DNA from: Spiribacter sp. 1M189
GTDB lineage: Bacteria; Pseudomonadota; Gammaproteobacteria; Nitrococcales; Nitrococcaceae
DNA: 64,000 bases
Reading direction: 5' to 3'
Assembly: GCF_040838345.1 (NCBI RefSeq)
Contig: NZ_JBAKFF010000001.1
Location: 558,001 to 622,000 of the forward strand
Both the position numbers and the translations under genes were made by a program. Below are positions 36,330 through 43,412 of this stretch, in pieces. A model generated the notes under the pieces. That model ran no database searches and was not told the origin of the DNA. It worked only from the letters and a program-made list of their open reading frames with translations. Position 1 is the first letter of the stretch; each line of letters opens with the position of its first letter.

Positions 36330-36878
36330 ATGAGTAGCGTTACCAACGAATCCACCACCAAGGCAAACCTGCGGCCCATCGATCGGGAGGGCCTCCTCGG
36401 TTTCGCCGAGAAAGGCCGGAACAACCCGGGAGCACGCGGCACGAACACGGTGCACACCGTGGTGGAAGGCCAGTACCGGACCATCAGCTATGTCCGTGGC
36501 CACGAGGTAGTCGTTGACGAGCCTCTGCATTTGTTTGGCGAGGACACGGCGCCTGCGCCGGCGGAGGTCATCCTTTCTGCGCTGGGGGGCTGCCTTGCCG
36601 TCGGAATCACTGCGGTCGCCACCTGGAAGCAGGTCTCCCTTAGCAAAGTTGAGCTCCACCTTGAGGGCGATATCGGCAATCCCGCGGCCTGGGGCGCCGG
36701 TGGCCACGAGCCATCGCCGGAGGAAATGGGCATCCAGGCCGTCCGCGTGCGCGTCGATATCGAGGGTGACGCCCCGCGGGAGACGTTGGACGAAATCGTC
36801 CAGCGGGCGAATTACTTCTCGCCCATCGGCAACACCATCCGCAATCCCATCGATTTCGAGATCAGTCTGCTGGATTGA
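36330..36878 (+). CDS. OsmC family protein
   Basis: A 182-residue protein with the OsmC fold. It shows APAEVILSALGGCLAVGITAVA in the central helix, with the conserved cysteine in GGC, and an N-terminal part reading HTVVEGQYRTISYVRGHEVVVDEP. The C-terminal block ANYFSPIGNTIRNPI replaces the usual CPVSNT motif, so the second peroxidatic cysteine is missing (SPIGNT). That argues against ordinary organic hydroperoxide reductase activity and for a divergent thiol or binding role. As the last gene of the ABC operon it may handle a reactive sulfur or selenium intermediate (inference). Confidence 0.85.
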   Translation: MSSVTNESTTKANLRPIDREGLLGFAEKGRNNPGARGTNTVHTVVEGQYRTISYVRGHEVVVDEPLHLFGEDTAPAPAEVILSALGGCLAVGITAVATWKQVSLSKVELHLEGDIGNPAAWGAGGHEPSPEEMGIQAVRVRVDIEGDAPRETLDEIVQRANYFSPIGNTIRNPIDFEISLLD

Positions 36879-36882
36879 GCCG

Positions 36883-37530
36883 CTAAGCCCGGTATGGCAC
36901 CCGGTAGCTGCACATCTTGCAGGTGTTGCCTTCCTCGAGCTGGTAGGGCGTGTCATAGAAGCTCACCAGCTCCCATGCACCGGCCGTCTCCAGATCGAGC
37001 ATGCGGCGACGGTAGCCATATTCCTCGTAGGCCCCTTCCCGAATGGTGAAGACGATCACGCCACCGGGGCGGACGATGCGCACCAACTCGTCGAAGGCAT
37101 CGCCGGTGACATGGCCGTAGGTGAAGGTGCCGGTACACACAACCGCGTCATAGGCGTCGTCGTCGACGGGCAGGCGATGTTTCATGTCGGCCTGCATGCG
37201 TTCACCGTAAATCCCTTTACGCGCCGCCTGGGCGAGCATGTCCGCGGAGTAGTCGAGGGCGTCGATGTGGCGGTAACCCAGTTTGACCAGCTCCTCGCCC
37301 ACCAGGCCGGTGCCGCAGCCGGCATCGAGGATTCGTGCGTCGGTCGAGCCACCCAAGGCCTCGTGGAGAGCCTTGGCCGTGGCAACATGAGCGACATAGC
37401 CAAACCGGTCCAGCAGGTCGCTGTCGTATTGGTCGGCCCAGTCGCGATAGGCGCTCATCAGCGCCTCGTGATCGGTGGCGTTATAGACCCGGTTGAGGAT
37501 CTCCGTCTCGGTGATCTTGCGCTCGCTCAT
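36883..37530 (-). CDS. Class I SAM-dependent methyltransferase
   Basis: A 215-residue methyltransferase. Motif I is ILDAGCGTGLVGEELVKLGY near residue 65, followed by the acidic end of strand 2 (IDALDYSADML) and motif post-I/II DDDAYDAVVCTGTFTYGH. RPGGVIVFTIREG near residue 150 is motif III. The C-terminal CKMCSYRVPY adds two cysteines. The acceptor is unknown; the fold is shared by small-molecule methylases. It is convergent with the OsmC gene (4-base gap) and divergent from the DUF302 gene, so it is probably not part of the ABC operon. Confidence 0.88.
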   Translation of the reverse strand: MSERKITETEILNRVYNATDHEALMSAYRDWADQYDSDLLDRFGYVAHVATAKALHEALGGSTDARILDAGCGTGLVGEELVKLGYRHIDALDYSADMLAQAARKGIYGERMQADMKHRLPVDDDAYDAVVCTGTFTYGHVTGDAFDELVRIVRPGGVIVFTIREGAYEEYGYRRRMLDLETAGAWELVSFYDTPYQLEEGNTCKMCSYRVPYRA

Positions 37531-37680
37531 ACCGCTCCTGTCTCAAGCTTCGATCGGACGACTGTACCGCGATCGTTTCAGGCTTTTCACGGGGTACCCC
37601 GCCTCGGTAACTTCTCCGCGGTCAGGTCCAGCGTGCCGCAGGTGATAGCATCCCAGTCCGCACCAATAATGGAGACAAGC

Positions 37681-38067
37681 ATGTCCTACACGATTAACCG
37701 GGTCATCGAGGATGCCGATTTCGAGGCCGTCGATGAGCGCACCCGCAAGGCGCTTGCCGATCACAGCTTCGGCGTGCTGACGGAAATTGACGTCCAGGGC
37801 ACCATGAAGAAAAAGCTGGACAACGACATGGCGGGCTATCGGATCCTTGGCGCCTGCAACCCGGCAATGGCCTGGGAGGCCATTGGCGTCGAGCCACGGG
37901 TTGGAGCGATGCTGCCATGCAATGTCATTCTGCGCGAGGTGGCCGAGGGTATTGAAGTCAGCGCCGTCGATCCGGTCTCGTCCATGTCCGGGATCGATAA
38001 CCCCGAGCTTACAAAGATCGCCGGAGAAGTCCGGGACCGGCTGGCGGTGGTTGTTGAGGCGATCTGA
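37681..38067 (+). CDS. DUF302 family protein
   Basis: A 128-residue cytoplasmic protein. The start at 37681 (MSYTINRVIE) gives the DUF302 domain: DFEAVDERTRKALADHSFGVLTEIDVQGTMKKKL, then YRILGACNPAMAWEAI and LPCNVILREV, a highly regular family pattern with a conserved cysteine. The upstream frame stays open for 390 codons antisense to the methyltransferase, but nothing there supports coding. Function is unknown; family members occur with sulfur and redox genes. It is monocistronic. Confidence 0.9.
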   Translation: MSYTINRVIEDADFEAVDERTRKALADHSFGVLTEIDVQGTMKKKLDNDMAGYRILGACNPAMAWEAIGVEPRVGAMLPCNVILREVAEGIEVSAVDPVSSMSGIDNPELTKIAGEVRDRLAVVVEAI

Positions 38068-38086
38068 CCCGGCATGCGGCGCGGAC

Positions 38087-38638
38087 TCAGGGCGGGAATG
38101 ACCCTATGACATGCACTGAGCCGGTCTCATCGGGCCGGACAACGACACCCTCACCGGAGCGCACGCCCTGTCCGGTGATCGCCCGGATATTCACCTGGTG
38201 AGTCACAAGGACGGCCGGTGGGCCGTTGGCGAGCTCGCCAAGTAGGTGGCGCAGGTCGGAGACGATTTCATCGCGCTGATCACGGGCCTGGAAAAAGCTG
38301 TTCAGCCCCGGATGGGGTTTCGCCTCTGTCAGTGCCATCTCATCGGCCGTGTCCCGGCAGCGGCACCAGTAACTCGTGTACACAACGGCGTCTTTGAGGC
38401 CCTCGTCGCGGAGCTGCGCGCCAATGGCCCGGGCCTGCTGGCGGCCGTTTTCCGAAAGGTTTCGCTGGGTGGTGCAATCCGCCACATCGAATCCTGCCGG
38501 ATCGCCAAATCCGGGCGCGATGGCATGACGAAGCAGCAGGACATGCCCATTTTCCCTGAGTGCTTCGAAGACGTCGTCGTCAGCCGCGGCGCTGGTGCTC
38601 ACCAGCGCTGCCACTAATAAGAAGGCGAAGTATTTCAT
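38087..38638 (-). CDS. Histidine phosphatase family protein, exported
   Basis: A 183-residue protein with a signal peptide (MKYFAFLLVAALVSTSAAA). The phosphatase signature is LLLRHAIAPG with the nucleophile His, then NLSENGRQQARAIGAQL, the SYWCRCRDTADEM block and VLVTHQVNIRAITGQG with the second catalytic His. It is a short member of the branch-2-like/phosphoglycerate mutase superfamily acting in the periplasm. The substrate is unknown. Two cysteines in WCRCRDT could form a disulfide. It is convergent with the DUF302 gene. Confidence 0.87.
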   Translation of the reverse strand: MKYFAFLLVAALVSTSAAADDDVFEALRENGHVLLLRHAIAPGFGDPAGFDVADCTTQRNLSENGRQQARAIGAQLRDEGLKDAVVYTSYWCRCRDTADEMALTEAKPHPGLNSFFQARDQRDEIVSDLRHLLGELANGPPAVLVTHQVNIRAITGQGVRSGEGVVVRPDETGSVHVIGSFPP

Positions 38639-38732
38639 TGAAAGCCACCCGCCGTCGCTGCCTATGCCTGAGAGTGGTCATCATGCCAGAGCTCAGATTG
38701 CCGCGGGCGGCTTTCCAGATCCTCGCATTCGC

Positions 38733-39242
38733 CTACAGGCGCCCGATGTATTCCATCTGGTCGCGGGCGTCGGCGGGTACATCCTTGACCAATGCGACCC
38801 TGAGCACTCGGCCACCTTCACTGTCCAGGCTGACCTCATCGCCGAGTGCGACATCGATCGAGTCGGGTCTGAGGTTGTACATCGCGCCCGTCATCGGGTC
38901 GACGACCAGCCAGCCGATCAGGCCCCCGAATACGAGATTTCCTGCGACATACCATCCGTTTGGACGGGATTCGATGAGAATCTCCCGCGATTCAAATCCG
39001 GTCTTGCTGACATCCACCGTGTAGGTTTTACCGCCGAAATAACTGCCGTCGGACTTTTTGAGCTGGACCGTGACCGGTGTCTCGCCGGAATGGATCTCTT
39101 TGCTACGCTCATCGGTAATGGTTACCTGCGCGTCATCCGGCGTACTGTTGATGGTGACCGCCTGTTCCCGTTCGCCAACGATGGAGGCGCAACCGGTCAG
39201 GATCGCCGTGAATCCAATGGCGGTGAGTGAAAGTGCTCGCAT
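38733..39242 (-). CDS. Lipoprotein of unknown function, PEGA-like
   Basis: A 169-residue predicted lipoprotein. The leader ends ILTGCAS, with the lipobox cysteine at residue 18. The mature part begins with a short beta-rich region (QAVTINSTPDDAQVTITDERSKEI, then GETPVTVQL), which resembles PEGA domains found in bacterial surface proteins. A hydrophobic glycine-rich stretch (GNLVFGGLIGWLVVDPMTGAMY) follows, similar to other small outer-membrane-associated lipoproteins of gammaproteobacteria. No enzyme motif is seen. Confidence 0.8.
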   Translation of the reverse strand: MRALSLTAIGFTAILTGCASIVGEREQAVTINSTPDDAQVTITDERSKEIHSGETPVTVQLKKSDGSYFGGKTYTVDVSKTGFESREILIESRPNGWYVAGNLVFGGLIGWLVVDPMTGAMYNLRPDSIDVALGDEVSLDSEGGRVLRVALVKDVPADARDQMEYIGRL

Positions 39243-39341
39243 TGCCTTTTCCCTGGATCGCGAATGAAGTCTCCAGGGTAGGCGGTAGCAACGACGGCTC
39301 GCGTCGGAAGAATCACCCAGCAGTATGGGCTCGCCTGGACC

Positions 39342-39566
39342 TCAATCATCCCTTTGGGTCCCGCCCTTGATGAAATCCAGAAGCCGGCTCACACCCCAGG
39401 TCATCAACAGCAGGATCGCGCCCATAAGAGCCGATCCGTCGATCAGCATCCACACCCCTGTGATGGCCAGCATCAGCATCACGAGATACCAGAGCATGAT
39501 CCAGAAGGCTTGCTGCAGTAGCAGGTAGACCAGTCCGACCAGGGCCAGTACGGCGATCCATTGCAT
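39342..39566 (-). CDS. Small membrane protein of unknown function
   Basis: A 74-residue protein with two strongly hydrophobic segments (IAVLALVGLVYLLLQQAFWI and the stretch after it) and a short charged end (KGGTQRDD). The start ATG at 39566 is preferred to a much longer upstream frame, which runs antisense through neighbouring coding DNA. It follows the beta-barrel-like gene by 17 bases on the same strand, so the two may be co-transcribed. No recognised family. Confidence 0.6.
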   Translation of the reverse strand: MQWIAVLALVGLVYLLLQQAFWIMLWYLVMLMLAITGVWMLIDGSALMGAILLLMTWGVSRLLDFIKGGTQRDD

Positions 39567-39583
39567 GGCGACGCCCTTTTCCC

Positions 39584-40108
39584 TCAGTAACGGAAACTCA
39601 GGCCCAGACTGCCACCCAGTTCCGTATGCGCCCCGGCAATGATGCCCATGGAATGGCTGACTGGCAGGTGGTAATAAACGCCGGCGTCGGGCCGGATGAC
39701 GTTGTCCTCGTTCTGCTTGTAGAGCCATCCGGTGATGTCGGAGCGGGCGATCTCGCTTTCCTCGTAGAACGTGAATCCGCCCGCAATCCAGAGCGAGCCA
39801 TAGCGGCCGGGGAGCAGGCGATAGGCCACATCAAGGGAAATCAGGCTGCCGATGCGTTTCTTGCCGAGTTCGGTGTAATCAGAGTGGGGCACGGGATAGT
39901 CCCGGATCTCGCTGTCCGAATAATCACTATCGAAAACGGCACCGATGATGAGCCCCAACTCATCGCCCATCAGCCCGGCGTAGGCACCGCCTTCCCCATC
40001 GGCATCAGCTCCGCCCACCCAGACATCTGCGGCCGCCGTATTGATGATCGCCAGTGCCATGGAGATCGCCAGCATGATGATTAAGGGCAGCCTGAATGTG
40101 ACCTGCAT
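39584..40108 (-). CDS. Predicted small outer-membrane beta-barrel protein
   Basis: A 174-residue protein with a signal peptide (MQVTFRLPLIIMLAISMALA to TAAAD). The mature region alternates polar and aromatic residues, as in beta strands, and ends in SLGLSFRY, a terminal aromatic typical of barrel proteins recognised by the BAM machinery. An eight-stranded barrel is plausible by length. It is acidic and rich in Gly/Tyr. The family is not recognised. The 200-base region upstream (40109-40309) shows no gene and must hold its promoter. Confidence 0.65.
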   Translation of the reverse strand: MQVTFRLPLIIMLAISMALAIINTAAADVWVGGADADGEGGAYAGLMGDELGLIIGAVFDSDYSDSEIRDYPVPHSDYTELGKKRIGSLISLDVAYRLLPGRYGSLWIAGGFTFYEESEIARSDITGWLYKQNEDNVIRPDAGVYYHLPVSHSMGIIAGAHTELGGSLGLSFRY

Positions 40109-40309
40109 GATCCGGACTCCCGAGTGCTTGATTGAGCCTCGAGGAGATCATGCAGCCGCGACAGTCTGCGTCGGGGCGATTCCAGGATGGACTGGCCGGC
40201 GCTGACCGCGGAGGCTGCTGGCTGCAACGGGTTCACGGCGATAAGCTGATGGCATGTGGACTCAATGCGAAATTCCGCTGGCCCGTCCTGTCAGCTTTCG
40301 GAGGGCATC

Positions 40310-40540
40310 GTGACATCGCTCATCTATAACCGCAGCGTCTGGCTGGCGCTGCTCCTGGGTGTCCTGGGCGGTGTGCGCATCTGGGTCATGGCCTCCACGG
40401 GTGTCGCCGCTTTGCCGCATATCCTGGCGGCACTGACCCTCCTCATCCCCGGGGTTTTCTTTGGCGTCGCGCTGCGCAGCCCCTGGCCTGCCGCGGCCGG
40501 CCTGCTGGGCGTGGTGGTGATCGAGCTGTCGTTGTCGTGA
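40310..40540 (+). CDS. Small integral membrane protein of unknown function
   Basis: A 76-residue protein. GTG at 40310 follows GGAGG at good spacing; an ATG further upstream (40256) lacks such a site. Three hydrophobic segments cover almost the whole length (SVWLALLLGVLGGVRIWVMA, HILAALTLLIPGVFFGVAL, AAAGLLGVVVIELSLS). No family is recognised. The phasin terminator lies just downstream, tail-to-tail. Confidence 0.6.
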   Translation: MTSLIYNRSVWLALLLGVLGGVRIWVMASTGVAALPHILAALTLLIPGVFFGVALRSPWPAAAGLLGVVVIELSLS

Positions 40541-40561
40541 GGGCCTGATCTGGCGCCGGCC

Positions 40562-40593
40562 AAAAAAAACCGCCGGTCGGTGACCGGCGGTTT
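40562..40593 (-). terminator. Intrinsic terminator of the phasin gene
   Basis: Perfect 12-base arms (40567-40578 and 40582-40593) around a GGT loop. On the minus strand the stem is followed by a run of T residues (the eight A residues at 40562-40569). It lies 38 bases past the phasin stop. Only three T residues follow on the plus strand, so it acts mainly on the phasin transcript. Confidence 0.92.
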
Positions 40594-40631
40594 GAGTACG
40601 CCGGACTAAGGCCCGGCGGGATGAGGCCGTT

Positions 40632-41051
40632 TTAGCTGGCCTTGGCGGTCTTCGCGGTCTTCTTCGCGGCGTTGACCGTCTGGGTCGCCGTGTCAGAAAC
40701 ACTCTGAACGCTGGACTCGACGAGCTTGCGGGTCTCGTTGACGAAGTCCTGGTTCATTGCGACGACCTTCTCGGCATCACCCTTGACGCGCTCGCCGAGG
40801 TCCTTGGCGACAGCCTGCTGCTTCTCGGCGTACTGCTGAAGGGCTGCGGTGTCCTTGATGTCGAGCATGGCGCGGGCCTGCTGCAGACCAAGCTCGTTGT
40901 AGGTCCGTGCCGCTTCCATCTGCGCGTCAATCAGCTTCTCGGCATAGTCCATGGCCAGCTTCGCGTAGTCGCGCGTCGGCGCCATGAAAAGCTTCTCGGC
41001 CTGCTCGCTGTACTTGGTAAACATCTCGTTGTTCATCATGAAGTCGTTCAT
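40632..41051 (-). CDS. Phasin family protein
   Basis: A 139-residue amphipathic helical protein of the phasin type. It starts MNDFMMNNEMFTKYSEQAEKLF with GAGGAC upstream. Long heptad-like helices follow (NELGLQQARAMLDIKDTAALQQY, DLGERVKGDAEKVVAMNQDF), and the Ala/Lys/Thr-rich tail (VNAAKKTAKTAKAS) resembles PhaF/PhaP tails. Phasins coat polyhydroxyalkanoate granules and control their size. It is monocistronic with its own strong promoter, a palindrome and an intrinsic terminator. No PHA synthase is in the window, so granule association is inferred from the family. Confidence 0.88.
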   Translation of the reverse strand: MNDFMMNNEMFTKYSEQAEKLFMAPTRDYAKLAMDYAEKLIDAQMEAARTYNELGLQQARAMLDIKDTAALQQYAEKQQAVAKDLGERVKGDAEKVVAMNQDFVNETRKLVESSVQSVSDTATQTVNAAKKTAKTAKAS

Positions 41052-41103
41052 CGTGTTGTCCTCATCGGATTTGCTGCATGTGAAGACGGCCATCTCCGTC
41101 TTG

Positions 41104-41141
41104 TTGCAGTGCAATATATCAAGCACGATTGTGCGGCGCAA
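41104..41141 (-). promoter_or_regulatory. Phasin promoter with overlapping TTGCA-n-TGCAA palindrome
   Basis: On the minus strand, TTGCGC (41136-41141) and TATATT (41113-41118) are spaced by 17 bases, a good sigma-70 pair. Immediately downstream, overlapping the -10 box and the expected start point, is the palindrome TTGCACTGCAA (41104-41114). A repressor bound there would block initiation. TGC/GCA-rich palindromes are known targets of PhaR-type PHA regulators, so that control is likely but inferred. Confidence 0.7.
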
Positions 41142-41246
41142 CAATTTTTTTCAATGCGTTGTCAGCGACCGGCGTCGTCGGATGTGTTCCAATCCTCCAG
41201 TCGACCGGGAACCCGGACAACCTCTACCAGACAGGATCGCAATCTG

Positions 41247-41591
41247 ATGCCCAAACAGACCATTGTCTTCGGTGTGCTACTGATCATCCTCGGTGTCGGC
41301 GCCTACCTCTTCTCCGGCAGTCAAACGGCGCTTATGCCTGCGTATCCGGGTATTCTGCTTGCGGTTCTGGGTGCGCTCGCAGGCGCTTTTCAGAATGCCC
41401 GGCGGCACTGGATGCATGCAGCCGCAGCGGTTGCGCTGCTGGGTGCCCTTGCGCCGGCGTCCGCATTAGTCGTGAGAGCGGCGCAGATGAGTCCGCTGGC
41501 GCTGTTGGTCAACGTGGGGATGCTGGGGCTTTGCGCCGTATTGCTGGTGCAGATGATCCGCTCGTTCATTGCCGCGCGCCGGTCCGCCTGA
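41247..41591 (+). CDS. Small membrane protein of unknown function
   Basis: A 114-residue protein starting MPKQTIVFGVLLIILGVGAY, with four hydrophobic segments and short polar loops (FQNARRHWMH). The C-terminus is basic (RSFIAARRSA). The upstream frame extends further but over intergenic and phasin promoter DNA. The overall pattern (GVLLIILG start, GSQTALMPAYPGI loop) is that of small conserved hypothetical inner-membrane proteins of gammaproteobacteria. No function is assigned. Confidence 0.7.
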   Translation: MPKQTIVFGVLLIILGVGAYLFSGSQTALMPAYPGILLAVLGALAGAFQNARRHWMHAAAAVALLGALAPASALVVRAAQMSPLALLVNVGMLGLCAVLLVQMIRSFIAARRSA

Positions 41592-41635
41592 TCTCAGACC
41601 CGCCGCGGGTCGATGCCTCGAGGCTCATCAGCCCA

Positions 41636-41974
41636 TCAGATAAGGCGGCTCCCGTTGGGTACGACGATATCGGGGCCGCAGAGCACGATGGCCCCGTCGT
41701 CACGATGGAATCCGGTGACCAGGCACTCGGACATGAATGGCCCGATCTGCTTGGGCGGGAAGTTGACGACTGCAAGGACCTGCCGGCCCATCAGGCTTTC
41801 TGGGTCGTAGAGGTCGGTGATCTGCGCGCTCGACTTGCGCTCGCCTATCTCCGGGCCGAAGTCGATGCGCATTCTCCAGGCGGGACGCCGGGCCTCCGGG
41901 AATTCCTCGACACCAATGACGGTGCCGACCCGCAGCTCCACGCGGGCGAAGTCTTCGAACTCAATAGTCTGCAT
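41636..41974 (-). CDS. csaA: tRNA-binding domain protein CsaA
   Basis: A 112-residue single-domain protein with the OB-fold EMAP-II-like tRNA-binding domain. Markers are FARVELRVGTVIGVEEFPEARRPAWRMRIDFG, KSSAQITDLY, LMGRQVLAVVNFPPKQIGPFMSECLVTGF, and IVLCGPDIVVPNGSRL at the end. Length and sequence fit CsaA, described as a tRNA-binding, chaperone-like homodimer. It is a solitary gene convergent with the small membrane protein gene. Confidence 0.92.
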   Translation of the reverse strand: MQTIEFEDFARVELRVGTVIGVEEFPEARRPAWRMRIDFGPEIGERKSSAQITDLYDPESLMGRQVLAVVNFPPKQIGPFMSECLVTGFHRDDGAIVLCGPDIVVPNGSRLI

Positions 41975-42219
41975 GCGGGCGGTCTCGGTGGCGTGGACGG
42001 GTTAAAGACTAATCAGGGCGGCGAGGCGTCACAAGTGGACAAAGCCGGACCAGACGCCAAGGCCTTGACGCGTAGGACGCAGAGCAGAGCGCTGCCACTG
42101 CTATCATTACCGACATGTGGATCCAGCGCGAAATACAGCTTGCCCGTCCCCGCACGCTGGTGCTCACCCTCTCGGGTGATCGTCAGCGGACCGATTCCGA
42201 CTGAAGCGGCGCGCTCGAA

Positions 42220-43050
42220 TTGTCTCAGTACGAACGGCTCATCGCAGAGGGCGCGGTCCTGCGCCGACAGCAGATGCTTTTTCTGGGCGTGCCCACCTTC
42301 TTGGTCGCCGTCGCGGCCTATGCGCTGTCAAAAAGTCCTGCCGATGGACTCCTGTCGATCGTACTGGCGCTGGTGCTGACACCGGTAAGCGTCCATGCGC
42401 TGCTGCTGTTGGGCTCAGTGAGATATCGGGTTGCATGGCGGCGATCGTGTCAGGTTCGCGCCGAACGGGCTCGGCTGCGGCAGGCGTTGGCCGAGCGCTT
42501 TAACGCCTTCCGCGTCCGGGCCCGCGGTGAATCGTTCAAGAAGGCTTATGGTCTTGCCGGGCGCGATATCCGTAGCCTGGAGGAGGCCCTCGCCGTCGGC
42601 ATGCACCGCGAGCGGCGCGAGGTTTTCGTCACCGCTTTCATGCGATCCGGGGTGGTCGTCCGTGTCACCGCCTCGATCGGCTCCTCGTACCGGTGCCGGC
42701 CGGCGGATGATCCGGCGAAGTGGCGTGATCACATCGACCGCCTGCGGTGCGATGAAATACGCCAGTACCACAATCACCCCGTTTACGAGGGCAGCACGAC
42801 GCCCTCCGCCGGCGATATCCGGACCAGCAGGCAGTTCGAGAAATTGCTCGGCGCGCATGCCTCGAAGCTGCGGTCGTTCATTATCTGCTGGAACCGCGTG
42901 GGTGAATGGCGGGTCATCGAGTATGACGCCCGGGGTGGTCACTGGATGCATGATGCGTTTGATATCGCCCGGCAACACGCGGGGTTGAGTGACGAGCGCG
43001 GCGGGTCAAAACTGTCGGCCCGGGCGCGAAATCCCATGAGTCACCCATGA
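42220..43050 (+). CDS. Membrane-anchored protein with JAMM-like metalloprotease motif
   Basis: A 276-residue protein. Two hydrophobic segments near residues 20-35 and 43-66 anchor it to the membrane; a basic helix follows (RARLRQALAERFNAFRVR). The cytoplasmic C-terminal domain contains QYHNHPVYEGSTTPSAGD: His184, His186, Ser196 and Asp199 match the HxH...SxxD zinc motif of the JAB/MPN (JAMM) fold. A candidate general-base Glu lies near 134 (RREVFVTAF). The spacer between the second His and Ser is 9 instead of 7. The start is unclear: TTG at 42220 lies in frame 16 bases after a TGA, and ATG 42274 is possible. Target unknown. Confidence 0.65.
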   Translation: MSQYERLIAEGAVLRRQQMLFLGVPTFLVAVAAYALSKSPADGLLSIVLALVLTPVSVHALLLLGSVRYRVAWRRSCQVRAERARLRQALAERFNAFRVRARGESFKKAYGLAGRDIRSLEEALAVGMHRERREVFVTAFMRSGVVVRVTASIGSSYRCRPADDPAKWRDHIDRLRCDEIRQYHNHPVYEGSTTPSAGDIRTSRQFEKLLGAHASKLRSFIICWNRVGEWRVIEYDARGGHWMHDAFDIARQHAGLSDERGGSKLSARARNPMSHP

Positions 43051-43058
43051 GGTCAGTG

Positions 43059-43412
43059 ATGAGAACACTCGCAGCGCTTTTAATCGCAGTGGCGATGGCA
43101 TGGAGCCCGATGGCGTTCGCCCATTCCGAGCAGCGCGCCACCGTGCCGGCGGATGGGGCGGAGCTGGAGACGTCGCCGCCGGCGATCGAGATCGGTTTTG
43201 ATGACCGGATGCGGATCATCAGCGTCGCGCTGACCAGTGCCGCCGGCGAAGCCTATGACCTTGAACCGCGCAGCGGGCGGTCCGCTTCCGACACGCTGCG
43301 CGTGGATCTGCCCGAGCTGCCGGCGGGCGACTATCGCTTCGAATGGCGCGGTCTGGCCACGGACGGACATGCCATGTCCGGTGAGCTCGGGTTCTCAGTG
43401 ATGGGCAATTAA
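43059..43412 (+). CDS. copC: Copper resistance protein CopC-like
   Basis: A 117-residue periplasmic protein with a signal peptide ending at MAFAHSEQ, so the mature protein begins with a histidine, the usual copper ligand of CopC. The second conserved ligand block DGHAMSGELGF is near the C-terminus. The start at 43059 has GAGG just upstream; ATG 43047, overlapping the previous stop, is the alternative. Its stop overlaps the copD start (TAATG). It binds and shuttles copper in the periplasm and is translationally coupled to copD. Confidence 0.9.
   Translation: MRTLAALLIAVAMAWSPMAFAHSEQRATVPADGAELETSPPAIEIGFDDRMRIISVALTSAAGEAYDLEPRSGRSASDTLRVDLPELPAGDYRFEWRGLATDGHAMSGELGFSVMGN

Noticed and set aside
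36514-37680. N-terminal extension of the DUF302 gene by 389 codons
   Set aside because: The extension runs through the OsmC gene and antisense to the methyltransferase; the real start at 37681 begins the conserved domain.
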